A DNA stretch of 64,000 bases from Bacteroidota bacterium (lineage in GTDB: Bacteria; Bacteroidota; Bacteroidia; AKYH767-A; 2013-40CM-41-45), in assembly GCA_003389385.1 (NCBI GenBank), contig QQVM01000021.1, positions 137,920 to 201,919 on the forward strand. Direction: 5' to 3'. The position numbers and the translations under genes are program-made. Below the pieces are notes generated by a model. It worked only from the letters and a program-made list of their open reading frames with translations. It was not told the origin of the DNA and did no database searches. Positions 1-8,849 of the stretch are shown here, piece after piece (the stretch's first letter is position 1; every line of letters begins with the position of its first letter).

Positions 1-2
1 TT

Positions 3-1403
3 CCACTTGATCAATATTCAAACCTGGCTAATGCAAGGTCCAACATTCTGATCCCTGATAATCTTGTGTTGCCGCTTTCAGGTACAACGGTCACCGGGCT
101 TCATCCTGCAATGGGAGGAATCCATCAACTTTTCAATGACGGCAAAGTCGGAATAATTCAATCTGTCGGATATCCTCAGCAGAACTACTCACATTTCAGG
201 TCCACAGACATTTGGATGACAGCATCGGACGCCAATCAGGTGTTAAGCAGCGGTTGGGCCGGAAGATATCTGAACTATGAATACCCGAACTATCCGAACG
301 GATATCCCAATCCAACAATGCCAGATCCGCTCGCATTGCAGATAGGATCCTCAGTTTCGCTCGCTCTGCAAGGACCGGCGGCAAGCATGGGCATGGCGAT
401 TTCTGATCCCACCAGTTTTTACAACATGATAAACGGGATTATTGATCCGGCGCCCAATACACCTGCAGGCAAAGAGCTGACATATATCAGAACTGTTGCA
501 CAGCAATCACAGCAATACGCAAGCGTGATTCTTGGCGCAGCGAATAACATCACAGTACAATCGCCATCGTATCCTTCGGCTGGAAGCAATCCACTGGCAG
601 ACCAGCTGAAAATTGTAGCGCGTCTGGTTGCCGGAGGGCTGAAGACCAGAATCTACATGGTTAACATTGGCGGTTTTGATACACACAGTTCACAGGCAGA
701 CGCAGGTAGCACTACGACCGGTACACATGCAACCCTTCTTGCCAGATTATCGGAAGCTGTAAAAGCATTCATGGATGATCTCAGTTTTCTGAATATTGAG
801 GACAGAGTAACAGGACTTACGTTTTCAGAATTTGGAAGAAGGATAAAATCAAATGCTAGTTTAGGCACAGATCACGGAGCTGCGGCACCAATGTTTGTGT
901 TCGGAAAAAATGTGGAGCCTGGAATTTTGGGAAATAATCCACAAATACCTGTATCAGTAACAACTAGTGATAACTTGCCTATGCAATTTGATTTCAGATC
1001 TGTATATGCTTCGATTCTTGAAGACTGGTTCTGCGTTCCATCTGCAGATCTGAACAACATTATGCTTAACAATTTTCAAAAATTGCCGATCATCCAGCAG
1101 GGCTTGTGTATGCCGACAGACCTGCACCAGCTCAACCAGGATGCAGGAATTAACCTGATCAGCAATTACCCAAATCCTTTCAATGAAAGCACATACATTA
1201 CATTTAAAACCAGTGGCGGACATGCGCTGATCCAGATATTCGATAATGAAGGCAGATTAATTAAAACACCAGTTGATGGAGACTATCCTGAAGGAGAACA
1301 CAAAATCTGGTTTGAAAACGAAAATTACCGGAGCGGAGTCTATTATGCGAGATTCCAGAATGGATCAGTACAGCAGGTTAGGAACATGCTCATCACAAGA
1401 TAA
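3..1403 (+). CDS. DUF1501 family protein with T9SS sorting domain, 5' end cut off
   Basis: The reading frame is open from the first bases of the window, so the N-terminus, which in this family usually carries a Tat-type signal, lies outside. The visible part matches the DUF1501 family (sulfatase/alkaline-phosphatase-like fold, function unproven): a PQQNYSHFRSTDIW stretch, IGGFDTHSSQ, and TFSEFGRRIKSNASLGTDHG, which supply the Asp/His residues typical of the fold. The last ~75 residues (from about LISNYPNPFNES) form a type A T9SS sorting domain ending in a beta-rich segment with GVYYARF, so the protein is expected outside the outer membrane. In this phylum such genes often follow a DUF1800 gene; that neighbour would be upstream and cannot be seen. 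The GTG at 66 is an internal codon, not the start. Confidence 0.88.
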   Translation, partial: PLDQYSNLANARSNILIPDNLVLPLSGTTVTGLHPAMGGIHQLFNDGKVGIIQSVGYPQQNYSHFRSTDIWMTASDANQVLSSGWAGRYLNYEYPNYPNGYPNPTMPDPLALQIGSSVSLALQGPAASMGMAISDPTSFYNMINGIIDPAPNTPAGKELTYIRTVAQQSQQYASVILGAANNITVQSPSYPSAGSNPLADQLKIVARLVAGGLKTRIYMVNIGGFDTHSSQADAGSTTTGTHATLLARLSEAVKAFMDDLSFLNIEDRVTGLTFSEFGRRIKSNASLGTDHGAAAPMFVFGKNVEPGILGNNPQIPVSVTTSDNLPMQFDFRSVYASILEDWFCVPSADLNNIMLNNFQKLPIIQQGLCMPTDLHQLNQDAGINLISNYPNPFNESTYITFKTSGGHALIQIFDNEGRLIKTPVDGDYPEGEHKIWFENENYRSGVYYARFQNGSVQQVRNMLITR

Positions 1404-1530
1404 GCTGCGAATTGTCTTATTTTTTCAAATCGACGCATTGTTTTATTAGCGTTAGTAATTTATTACAGTGAGTAAATTCATTGAATGATAAAATCAAAGG
1501 ATAATTCGCATTTTTGCGCAAATTATTTTC

Positions 1531-2307
1531 ATGAATAAGCTTAGCAGAGGAGAGGCCTTCGAGCGTCTTGCATCAATTCTGGATGAACTGAGGGTAAAAT
1601 GTCCCTGGGATCAAAAACAAACTATGGAAAGCCTGCGTCATCTGACGCTTGAAGAGACGGCTGAACTTGCAGATTCCATTCTTGATAATAATCTGAATGA
1701 AGTAAAAAAAGAGCTTGGCGATCTGATGCTTCATATTTTGTTCTATGCAAAGATTGCAGAGGAGAAAAAGATCTTTGATATTACTGATGTATTGAACACA
1801 CAGTGTGAAAAGATGATTCACCGTCATCCCCATATTTACAGCGATGTGAGTGTGGATGATGCAGATGATGTCAAGCGAAACTGGGAAAAACTGAAACTTA
1901 AAGAAGGCAATGAGTCCGTTTTGGACGGAGTGCCCAAGTCGTTGTCTTCGCTGATCAAATCAATGCGGATACAGGAGAAAGCCAGGGGAGTTGGGTTTGA
2001 CTGGGAGAAACCAGAGCAGGTTTGGGAGAAAGTAGAAGAGGAGATGGGCGAATTTCTGGAAGAGTCAGAAGCAGGGAACAAGGAAAGAGCAGAAGCTGAA
2101 TTCGGTGACCTTTTATTTGCCCTTGTGAATTACGCAAGATTCAAAGATATCAATCCAGAGGAAGCTCTGGAGCGGACCAATAAAAAATTTGTTGCCAGAT
2201 TCAAGTTTCTGGAGCAATCTGTAAAAGCCGCCGGTAAGGAACTGAGTGATATGTCTCTCAGCGAGATGGATGTGTACTGGAATGAAGCAAAAAAGCAACA
2301 TAGATGA
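1531..2307 (+). CDS. mazG: MazG nucleoside triphosphate pyrophosphohydrolase
   Basis: Full-length MazG (258 aa; E. coli 263 aa). It hydrolyses NTPs/dNTPs to the monophosphate and PPi, a house-cleaning role in the cytosol. Two tandem MazG domains are visible. The N-terminal one has CPWDQKQT at 25-32, EETAE at 41-45 and ELGDLMLHILFYAKIAEE at 61-78. The C-terminal one has EEEMGEFLEE and AEFGDLLFALVNYAR around 165-205, with the metal-binding Glu/Asp residues in place. The ATG at 1531 follows a small hairpin (1501-1526) containing CATTTTTG, a one-mismatch version of the phylum's -7 box, so the leader would be short. It stands alone, and the next gene is separated by a structured 205-bp gap. Confidence 0.95.
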   Translation: MNKLSRGEAFERLASILDELRVKCPWDQKQTMESLRHLTLEETAELADSILDNNLNEVKKELGDLMLHILFYAKIAEEKKIFDITDVLNTQCEKMIHRHPHIYSDVSVDDADDVKRNWEKLKLKEGNESVLDGVPKSLSSLIKSMRIQEKARGVGFDWEKPEQVWEKVEEEMGEFLEESEAGNKERAEAEFGDLLFALVNYARFKDINPEEALERTNKKFVARFKFLEQSVKAAGKELSDMSLSEMDVYWNEAKKQHR

Positions 2308-2484
2308 ACAAAGCATAAATTTGTATGTTCATTAAATCATTGGATATAAATATGACCTTGAAAAATTTCATAGGGGATTAAATATCAGAAGGTCATTGTG
2401 GTGTAACTATTCGCATTTTCGTGAAATATTTTCTGATATTTGTATCAGCTTACAAGCTGCATGATAAATTCCTAAGTAATTACT
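2304..2484 (+). promoter_or_regulatory. Inverted-repeat-rich leader between mazG and the peroxiredoxin gene
   Basis: Four inverted repeats crowd this 205-bp gap. ATGAACA (2304-2310) pairs with TGTTCAT (2326-2332) over the mazG stop. ATGACCTT (2352-2359) pairs with AAGGTCAT (2389-2396). AAATATCAGAA (2380-2390) pairs perfectly over 11 bp with TTCTGATATTT (2431-2441). TATCAGCT/AGCTG..TGATA forms a hairpin at 2443-2466. Pairs two and three share 2389-2390 and lie back to back, so they compete. A perfect 10-bp palindrome AGTAATTACT follows at 2475-2484. It could be an RNA switch in the peroxiredoxin leader or a set of operators; no known riboswitch consensus is recognised. Confidence 0.45.
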
Positions 2485-2512
2485 ATTCATACTCAAAAAA
2501 AGATAAATAAAC

Positions 2513-2980
2513 ATGATTCAAGCAGGACAAAAAGCACCGGATTTCAAGCTGGTGGACATCAACAAAAATGAAGTAACATTGTCAGAATTTAAAGGAAAAA
2601 ATTTAGTAATTTTCTTTTTTCCAATGGCATGGACTGGAGTTTGCACAAAAGAAATGTGCACAGTACAGGAAGATCAGAAAGTGTATAACGAATTAAATGC
2701 TGAAGTGATCGGAGTTTCAGTGGATTCTCATTTCGCACTGAAGAAATTTAAGGAGGATAACAATATATCATACAGCCTTCTTTCGGATTTTAATAAGAAC
2801 GCGATCAAGGACTATGGTATTGTTCAGGATCAGTTTGCGGGAGTATACACAAATGTTTCGAAAAGAGCAGTGGTTGTGGTTGACAAAGCAGGAATTGTGC
2901 GTTATGTACAAGTGACTCCAACACCTGGAGACTTGCCTGATATGGAGCCTGTCAAGGCTGCTGTTAAAGAGCTTAAGTAA
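2513..2980 (+). CDS. Peroxiredoxin (AhpE/BCP-like, thioredoxin fold)
   Basis: 155-aa peroxiredoxin of the AhpC/TSA superfamily, reducing H2O2 or organic hydroperoxides in the cytosol. The active site PxxxTxxC is clear: P37, T41 and peroxidatic Cys44 in FFFPMAWTGVCT, with a second Cys49 five residues on, as in BCP-type enzymes with a nearby resolving Cys. Arg118 (SKRAVVVVDK) is the expected catalytic Arg. Length and sequence fit the AhpE/BCP-like group, but assignment to one subgroup is uncertain. No signal peptide. It appears monocistronic: an inverted-repeat-rich leader precedes it and a strong hairpin terminator follows 8 nt after the stop, suggesting independent and perhaps redox-responsive expression. 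Confidence 0.93.
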   Translation: MIQAGQKAPDFKLVDINKNEVTLSEFKGKNLVIFFFPMAWTGVCTKEMCTVQEDQKVYNELNAEVIGVSVDSHFALKKFKEDNNISYSLLSDFNKNAIKDYGIVQDQFAGVYTNVSKRAVVVVDKAGIVRYVQVTPTPGDLPDMEPVKAAVKELK

Positions 2981-2988
2981 ATAAGAAG

Positions 2989-3016
2989 ATGGCTGATTAA
3001 TTCAGCCATTTTTTTT
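2989..3016 (+). terminator. Rho-independent terminator of the peroxiredoxin gene
   Basis: An 8-bp stem ATGGCTGA (2989-2996) / TCAGCCAT (3002-3009) with a 5-nt loop is followed by T7. It begins 8 nt after the stop codon, and its T-tract overlaps the stop codon of the convergent ZIP gene. Confidence 0.9.
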
Positions 3017-3734
3017 ATATAAAAATGGCGATACCTGCGCCCAATACAATTACTGAAAACTTCATGAGATTAAAGCGATGCCCTTCCGAGGATTCAAATA
3101 GAATTGTTGTGGAGATGTGAAGGAAAATTCCAATTACAATTCCCATCAGTTTATTATAAAATCCAGCTATTTCTCCTGAATATACACTCACAATCAATTC
3201 GCTGAACAAGGCACCTGCGGGTGCCATTGCTGCGAATAAAGCTAGATAAATGATCACTCTCAGTTTTGCAATTCCAGATTCAAGCAGCATGGTGCTCAAG
3301 GCCATGGCAACCGGAATGTGATGTAGAATAATGCCTGCGAGAAGGCTATGTCCGGTACTTTCCTCATCCAATTTTTGTGTCAGTGGCATTCCTTCCAGGA
3401 AACTGTGCAGACACAAGCCAAGCATCATTCCCATCGGAAATGCTATGCTGTCCTCATTTTTATGAATGTGAATATGACCGTGTTCAATACCTTCTGACAG
3501 CAATTCAAGTAGAATCTGTAAAAAAAATCCCATCAGAATAAATACGCCTATATCTGCGGCATTTCCTTTATAAACCTGCGGAATGAGATGGGTGACTGTG
3601 AGAGCAAAAAGAAAAGCTCCGCTGAAAGCCAGCATCAGTTTCAAATTTCTTGAACTGATTTTTTTAAACATGAACACCCATGATCCGCTAAGGATGATAC
3701 TGAAAAAAAGAAGAAGGTATGATATCAGGTTCAT
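3015..3734 (-). CDS. ZIP family metal transporter
   Basis: 239-aa inner-membrane protein with about eight hydrophobic segments. It belongs to the ZIP family, importers of Zn2+, Fe2+ or Mn2+. Signatures are the TM4-like HSFLEGMPL (H110, E114) and TM5-like HHIPVAMAL (H138, H139), which form the binuclear metal site, plus a His-rich cytoplasmic loop HGHIHIH at 85-91. The substrate cannot be decided from sequence. It is the last gene of a probable minus-strand run: the methyltransferase gene ends 13 bp upstream. Its stop codon lies in the T-tract of the convergent peroxiredoxin terminator. Confidence 0.92.
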   Translation of the reverse strand: MNLISYLLLFFSIILSGSWVFMFKKISSRNLKLMLAFSGAFLFALTVTHLIPQVYKGNAADIGVFILMGFFLQILLELLSEGIEHGHIHIHKNEDSIAFPMGMMLGLCLHSFLEGMPLTQKLDEESTGHSLLAGIILHHIPVAMALSTMLLESGIAKLRVIIYLALFAAMAPAGALFSELIVSVYSGEIAGFYNKLMGIVIGIFLHISTTILFESSEGHRFNLMKFSVIVLGAGIAIFI

Positions 3735-3747
3735 TTAGTGTTATCCC

Positions 3748-4527
3748 TTATTTTTCTTTCCTCCCGATGAGAATAAAACGTTCGGAGTTTTCAGAATTAA
3801 AATTTTCAAGACGGTAGTTGCCAAACTTGTGTATGATTTTCAGTCCGCAATTATTAAAGTAATCTGAGATATGGTCTGGAGTATATAGCATCAGATGCTC
3901 TTCAAAATTCTGGGTTCTTCCATCAGAGTCCGTGAATTTTATTCTTTTTATGACATGCCTGTCTGTTATCACTTTTTCAATTTCAAAATTGATTCCTGAG
4001 ATTTCTTTGAATTCTGTTATGTTGCCCTTTTTGCGAACAAGTCCGGCGTTAAAAAAATCCAGTACAAAATAACCGCCATCTTTAAGCGCTTTCACATTTG
4101 CGTTAAGTGCCCTGAAGTTTTCATGTTCGGTATCGAAATAGCCAAAACTGCTGAACAAATTAAGTACAACATCAAAGTAATTTACTACAAATTCTTCTCT
4201 CATGTCATGAAGAAAGAAGTTAAGGCGTTCATTTTCAAACTGACGGGTATGAGCAATATTGCTTTCTGACAAGTCATAACCGGTAACCGAAAAGCCCAGG
4301 TTATTAAGGTAAATCGCATGACGGCCTTTGCCACATGCAACATCCAGAATCTTTGCTTCAGGAGCAGGGTTGAGGCAATTGATCAGATTTCCTAGAAAGA
4401 ATTCCGCTTCTTTTTCGTCGCGGTTGCTGTATAGGATATGATAGTACGGGGAGTCGAACCAAGTTTCGAACCATTCTTTGCCGGAGTCCGGCACATCAAC
4501 CTGTAGTTTCGCCTTGGTTATCATCAC
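3748..4527 (-). CDS. Class I SAM-dependent methyltransferase
   Basis: 259-aa cytosolic protein with a Rossmann-type methyltransferase core: motif I LDVACGKGRHAIYL at 61-74, the acidic residue ending strand 2 in VTGYDLS (D85), and a post-motif region with VVLNLFSSFGYF. The substrate is unknown; a close family in Bacteroidota is annotated only as a methyltransferase-domain protein. It lies between a symporter gene (40 bp upstream) and a ZIP transporter gene (13 bp downstream) on the same strand, so co-transcription is likely but gives no functional clue. Start: MMITKAK, with two adjacent ATGs; either is possible. Confidence 0.88.
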   Translation of the reverse strand: MMITKAKLQVDVPDSGKEWFETWFDSPYYHILYSNRDEKEAEFFLGNLINCLNPAPEAKILDVACGKGRHAIYLNNLGFSVTGYDLSESNIAHTRQFENERLNFFLHDMREEFVVNYFDVVLNLFSSFGYFDTEHENFRALNANVKALKDGGYFVLDFFNAGLVRKKGNITEFKEISGINFEIEKVITDRHVIKRIKFTDSDGRTQNFEEHLMLYTPDHISDYFNNCGLKIIHKFGNYRLENFNSENSERFILIGRKEK

Positions 4528-4567
4528 TTCGATTTAATGCAAGAGCCAAAGTTAGAACAAATTCAGT

Positions 4568-6349
4568 TTATTGCAGTGACAGTATTCTTGTTTTCAACAC
4601 AAGTTTTCTGAGCAGCAGGCCAGAGACAATAGCGATACAGTAATAACCTGTAGCATACATGTATTCCTGAAATATCAGTTTGCCTGTTCCAAACAGGATT
4701 GAGTAGGTCATGACAATTGCAGAAAGCCAGCAAAATACAAGGCCATACAGACGCTGTGAATCGACTGGACTACCTGTCATGATTCTAAATGGTTTCCACC
4801 AGCCTTCAGGCTTTACCTTTTCATAAAACCTGAGCAAAACTTCTTCCTTTTCAGGTTTGGTTAAGAAAGTGACTGTCAGCCAGGCCAGCGTTGTAAAGCC
4901 CACAGTAAGGAAAAAGCTGTCAGGAAATTCTAAGTCAAGCCAGTATCTTGAAACTGAGTAGGCGATAAAGGGAGCTATTGTTGCAGTGATTTCACTCCAA
5001 GCATTAATCCGCCACCAGTACCAGCGGAGAATAAGAACCAGTCCCAGGCCAGCACCGCATTCTATAATAAATGACCAAACGCCGCTGATACTGGTAATTT
5101 GTGTAGTTGCATAGAGTGCGATTGCCATGCTGAAGAATGTCATGATCCTGCTGCGGGAGATCAAGTGCTTTTGTTCTTCTTCTTCCGACTTCCTTGATTT
5201 TCCAGATTTGATGAACCGCTTGTAGAAATCATTGATCAGGTAAGAAGTGCCCCAGTTTAATTGAGTGCTGATTGTACTCATGTATGCCGCCAGAAAAGCC
5301 ACCAGCAGCAACCCTTTCAGTCCGGCGGGAAGAAAATCTTTCATAGCCATTACATAACCAAGTTTTTTATCGGCAGGAGAAAGTTCAGGGTAGAGCACCA
5401 AGGCACAGAGACCAACGATGATCCATGGCCAGGGTCTGATGCAGTAATGAGCTATCTGAAAAAACAGGGTGGCGAAGATTGAGTGCTTTTCATTTTTCGC
5501 ACTCATCATGCGTTGGGCAATGTATCCGCCTCCGCCTGGTTCTGCTCCCGGATACCAGCTTGCCCACCACTGAACGGAGATGTATGCAATGAATGTTCCT
5601 GCACTGATAGTAAGTGTCTTTACGATTGAGCCACCCTCAGAAACTCCCCCAATGTTTGGGAAAAAATTCAGTGATCCTTCAGGCAGCTGTGACTTGAGAC
5701 CAGAAATGCCTCCTATCTTCTCAGATGCCAGTACCAATACGGCAAGGACTATACAGCCAGTCATTGCGATGATGAACTGCACCACATCTGTAATCGCCAC
5801 ACCCCAAAGTCCTGAGACTGCCGCGTAGAATGATGTGATAATCATTGCTGCGGCTACATAATATAAAGCCTGGTCTTCAGGTATGCCGAAGAATACCCGA
5901 AGTAATGCAATCAGAGCCACATTCACCCAGCCTATGATGATGGCATTCATGAACAGTCCCAGATAGATAGCTTTAAAGCCCCGAAGAAATGCTGCTGCCT
6001 TGCCACCATATCGAAATTCGATCAGTTCAACTTCTGTGAGCACTTCAGACCTTCGCCACAGTCGGGCAAAGAAAAAGGTGGTCAGCATTCCTCCAAAAAG
6101 AAAATTCCACCAGAGCCAGTTTCCGGCGATTCCGTTTTGTCCGACCAGTTCGGTGACAGCGAGGGGTGTATCGGCGGCAAAGGTTGTAGCCACCATGGAA
6201 ATCCCCGCTAACCACCATGGGAAATTCCGCCCACCGAGGAAATAATCACTGATACTTTTGCCTGCCCTGCTTTTGTAATACAGTCCTATCGAGAGCGACA
6301 GGATCATGTACAGAATCAGAATAATCCAGTCTATGCTTTCAAGAGCCAT
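4568..6349 (-). CDS. Sodium:solute symporter family transporter
   Basis: 593-aa polytopic membrane protein of the SSS family (TC 2.A.21), using the Na+ gradient to import a small solute. The N-terminus shows the family features: a first helix (DWIILILYMILSLSIGLYY), then the SDYFLGGRNFPWWLAGISM segment, with about 13 hydrophobic stretches and a longer C-terminal part (helices near 470-590) than in PutP. The solute cannot be named. First of a three-gene minus-strand run with a methyltransferase and a ZIP transporter. Divergent from corA across a 120-bp spacer, in which a CAAATATG (-7-like on the minus strand) occurs near 6435. Confidence 0.92.
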   Translation of the reverse strand: MALESIDWIILILYMILSLSIGLYYKSRAGKSISDYFLGGRNFPWWLAGISMVATTFAADTPLAVTELVGQNGIAGNWLWWNFLFGGMLTTFFFARLWRRSEVLTEVELIEFRYGGKAAAFLRGFKAIYLGLFMNAIIIGWVNVALIALLRVFFGIPEDQALYYVAAAMIITSFYAAVSGLWGVAITDVVQFIIAMTGCIVLAVLVLASEKIGGISGLKSQLPEGSLNFFPNIGGVSEGGSIVKTLTISAGTFIAYISVQWWASWYPGAEPGGGGYIAQRMMSAKNEKHSIFATLFFQIAHYCIRPWPWIIVGLCALVLYPELSPADKKLGYVMAMKDFLPAGLKGLLLVAFLAAYMSTISTQLNWGTSYLINDFYKRFIKSGKSRKSEEEEQKHLISRSRIMTFFSMAIALYATTQITSISGVWSFIIECGAGLGLVLILRWYWWRINAWSEITATIAPFIAYSVSRYWLDLEFPDSFFLTVGFTTLAWLTVTFLTKPEKEEVLLRFYEKVKPEGWWKPFRIMTGSPVDSQRLYGLVFCWLSAIVMTYSILFGTGKLIFQEYMYATGYYCIAIVSGLLLRKLVLKTRILSLQ

Positions 6350-6469
6350 TTGATGCGCCTGTTGAGAAAATTAATGATATATAAATCTAATGCAGATCAA
6401 ATGTGTTTATTTTTAGTCAATGATAATTCCCTGCAAATATGAATTATCAACAGGATCAACACACGTTTT

Positions 6470-7600
6470 ATGAAGAAACGGAACAGCGGCAGGTGGACAA
6501 AACAAAGGAAGCACATACAGAGGTTGCCACCTGGCAGTTCTCCTGGAATGATTCATGTACCTCCTGAAGCTTTAAAGCCTCAGATCAGGCTTTTTTCATT
6601 CAGTGAAGACCAATTTCAGGAAAGAGTGTTAAACAATACCGATGAACTTACACAAATGGTGTCAGATAAAAGTTCTTCTGTATTTTGGATAGACATTATG
6701 GGATTGGGAGATAAGCAGATGCTTGAGAAAATCGCGGGCATATTTGGTTTGCACAAACTACAGATGGAAGATGTGGTGAATGTATATCAGAGACCCAAAT
6801 TGGAAGATTGCGGTGATTACATGTTTTTCATCACAAGGCTTATCAGGGAGGCTGAGGAACAAGTGGTTAATGAGCAAATGAGCCTGTTCATAGGAAGAAA
6901 TTATCTGATCTCATTGCAGGAAAGTCATGATCCAAGTCTTGATCCGGTCAGAAACAGACTTCGGGAGGGTAAAGGAATCATCAGAAAGTCAGGAAGCAGT
7001 TATCTGGCATATGCATTGATGGATACGGCACTTGATCATTATTTTCCAGTTCTCGAAAAGTTAAGTGACCAGCTCGACAATTTGCAGGATGAACTAATTG
7101 CCAATCCTACTCGCGAAGCGTTGAATCAGGTGCTTCAAATAAAGAGAGAGCTTATTGTTTTCAGAAGGACAATTTGGAGCGAGCGGGATAAGCTAAATGA
7201 CATACTTCGAAACAACTATAATCTAATTTCAGCGCAGAGTATGATCTATTTTCGTGATACTTATGATCATTGCATTCAGATTCTCGAATTAACTGAAAGC
7301 TATAAGGAAGTTACAGCATCCCTAATGGATGTTTATCATTCAAGTGTGAGCAATAAACTTAACCAGGTGATGAAAGTTCTCACCATCATCTCCACGATTT
7401 TTATTCCGCTAACGTTTATAGTCGGAGTTTACGGAATGAACTTCGCTAGAGTGAATCCTGAAACAGGAGAAGTTCTCAAGTACAACATGCCGGAATTGTA
7501 TTCGCCATATGGTTATCTTTTAGTGGGTGTGTTCATGACCATCGTGGTTGTTCTTCAGGTTATATTTTTTATCAAGAAAGGATGGCTGGGCAGATCATGA
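6470..7600 (+). CDS. corA: CorA-type magnesium/cobalt channel
   Basis: 376-aa CorA family protein: a large cytosolic funnel domain, a long stalk helix and two C-terminal transmembrane helices. The selectivity motif YGMNF lies at about 321-325, between TM1 (ISTIFIPLTFIVGVYG) and TM2 (YLLVGVFMTIVVVLQVIFF). A basic tail (KKGWLGRS) is typical. It should pass Mg2+ (also Co2+/Ni2+) across the inner membrane as a pentamer. The start MKKRNSGRWT is the ATG at 6470. The downstream rRNA methyltransferase gene starts 40 bp after the stop. Confidence 0.95.
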   Translation: MKKRNSGRWTKQRKHIQRLPPGSSPGMIHVPPEALKPQIRLFSFSEDQFQERVLNNTDELTQMVSDKSSSVFWIDIMGLGDKQMLEKIAGIFGLHKLQMEDVVNVYQRPKLEDCGDYMFFITRLIREAEEQVVNEQMSLFIGRNYLISLQESHDPSLDPVRNRLREGKGIIRKSGSSYLAYALMDTALDHYFPVLEKLSDQLDNLQDELIANPTREALNQVLQIKRELIVFRRTIWSERDKLNDILRNNYNLISAQSMIYFRDTYDHCIQILELTESYKEVTASLMDVYHSSVSNKLNQVMKVLTIISTIFIPLTFIVGVYGMNFARVNPETGEVLKYNMPELYSPYGYLLVGVFMTIVVVLQVIFFIKKGWLGRS

Positions 7601-7640
7601 CTATATTGAAATACTAATTACAGAAAAGAGATTAAAAAAT

Positions 7641-8798
7641 ATGATTGCAAACTTCAACATGATAGCAAAGACTTCCTTCGGATTTGAAGAGCTGCTTGCG
7701 GATGAATTGAAAGAAATGGGAGCCAGGAATATAAAAATCCTCACAAGGGCTGTGATGTTTGAAGGAAACCAGAAACTGATGTACATGGCTAACTACAAAA
7801 GCCGTGTGGCATTGAGAATTCTAAAGCCATTGGGAAGCTTTCCCTGTCCAGATGAGCAAAGTCTTTATGAAGGCATGAAAAAAATCAACTGGTCAGAATA
7901 CATGGATGCAGAAGATACACTGTCTATTGATTCAGTGGTATCCCGGTCTTCGATTACTCATTCACTGTATGCTTCTCAAAAAGCGAAAGATGCGATTGTA
8001 GACCAGTTCAGGAACCGGCAAGGAACCCGCCCCGGTGTTGATACAAAACATCCTTCACTCAGAATCAATTTACACATCAGCGGAGACGTGGCAAATGTTG
8101 CCCTTGACAGTTCTGGAGAGTCGCTTCACAAAAGAGGGTACAGAAAATCTCCGGGTGATGCTCCATTGAATGAAACTCTTGCCGCAGCCATGGTACTCTT
8201 ATCAGGCTGGGACAAGAAATCACCTTTGGTTGACCTGATGTGCGGAAGCGGAACCATCCTTATTGAAGCAGGACTTATTGCCAGGAACATCGCACCAGGC
8301 AAGTTCAGATATGATTACGGCTTTCAGAAATGGAAAGATTATTCGGAAGAGCTTTTCAATGATGTCACGTATTCATGTACAAAGGAAGAGCTCAATGAAC
8401 TTGGATTCAAGCTGACTGGAATTGATAAACATATTTCAGTGATACGACAAGCGGAGGAGAATGTAAAGAGCGCCGGACTCCAGAATGAGATAGATCTGAA
8501 GCACATGAGCTTCCAGGATTTCCAGCCTGATGAAAATCCTGGTATGGTGATTTGTAATCCTCCTTACGGAGGCAGGATCACAAGTGAGGATCTTTTTGAA
8601 CTTTACAGGGAAATAGGTGAGACATTTAAGAAAAAATTCACGGGTGGAACAGGCTGGTTGCTGACAGCTAACAGGGAAGCATCACATAAGATCGGACTTC
8701 GACCATCAAGAAAAATTCCGTTGTTCAACGGTGCTCTGGAATGCAGATTCATGAAATTCGAAATGTATTCCGGTTCAAAAAAACTGAAGAAGCAATGA
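7641..8798 (+). CDS. THUMP-domain RNA (guanine-N2) methyltransferase, RlmL/YcbY N-half type
   Basis: 385-aa class I methyltransferase of the UPF0020 family: an N-terminal ferredoxin-like/THUMP RNA-binding part (about 1-155), then the catalytic domain. SAM-binding motif D198-LMCGSGTIL and the catalytic N306-PPY (ICNPPYGGR) are clear. Relatives methylate G2445 of 23S rRNA, and older annotations call them putative N6-adenine DNA methylases. The C-terminal RlmK half of E. coli RlmKL is absent, as usual in this phylum. The frame extends upstream to 7548 inside corA, but ATG 7641 (MIANFNMIAKTSFGFEELL) is where family similarity begins. Confidence 0.9.
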   Translation: MIANFNMIAKTSFGFEELLADELKEMGARNIKILTRAVMFEGNQKLMYMANYKSRVALRILKPLGSFPCPDEQSLYEGMKKINWSEYMDAEDTLSIDSVVSRSSITHSLYASQKAKDAIVDQFRNRQGTRPGVDTKHPSLRINLHISGDVANVALDSSGESLHKRGYRKSPGDAPLNETLAAAMVLLSGWDKKSPLVDLMCGSGTILIEAGLIARNIAPGKFRYDYGFQKWKDYSEELFNDVTYSCTKEELNELGFKLTGIDKHISVIRQAEENVKSAGLQNEIDLKHMSFQDFQPDENPGMVICNPPYGGRITSEDLFELYREIGETFKKKFTGGTGWLLTANREASHKIGLRPSRKIPLFNGALECRFMKFEMYSGSKKLKKQ

Positions 8799-8849
8799 GC
8801 TACCAAATTTAACAGAAGGGTTTGTATTTGAACCTAAGTGTATAATTAA

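Noticed and set aside
3015-3020. Peroxiredoxin terminator as a bidirectional terminator for the ZIP gene
   Set aside because: On the minus strand the hairpin is not followed by a T-tract, so it serves mainly the plus strand.
4445-4475. tRNA T-arm-like sequence (minus strand GGTTCGACTCCCC)
   Set aside because: It encodes WFDSPYYHIL in the methyltransferase, has no matching acceptor, D or anticodon arms, and lies inside a solid gene.
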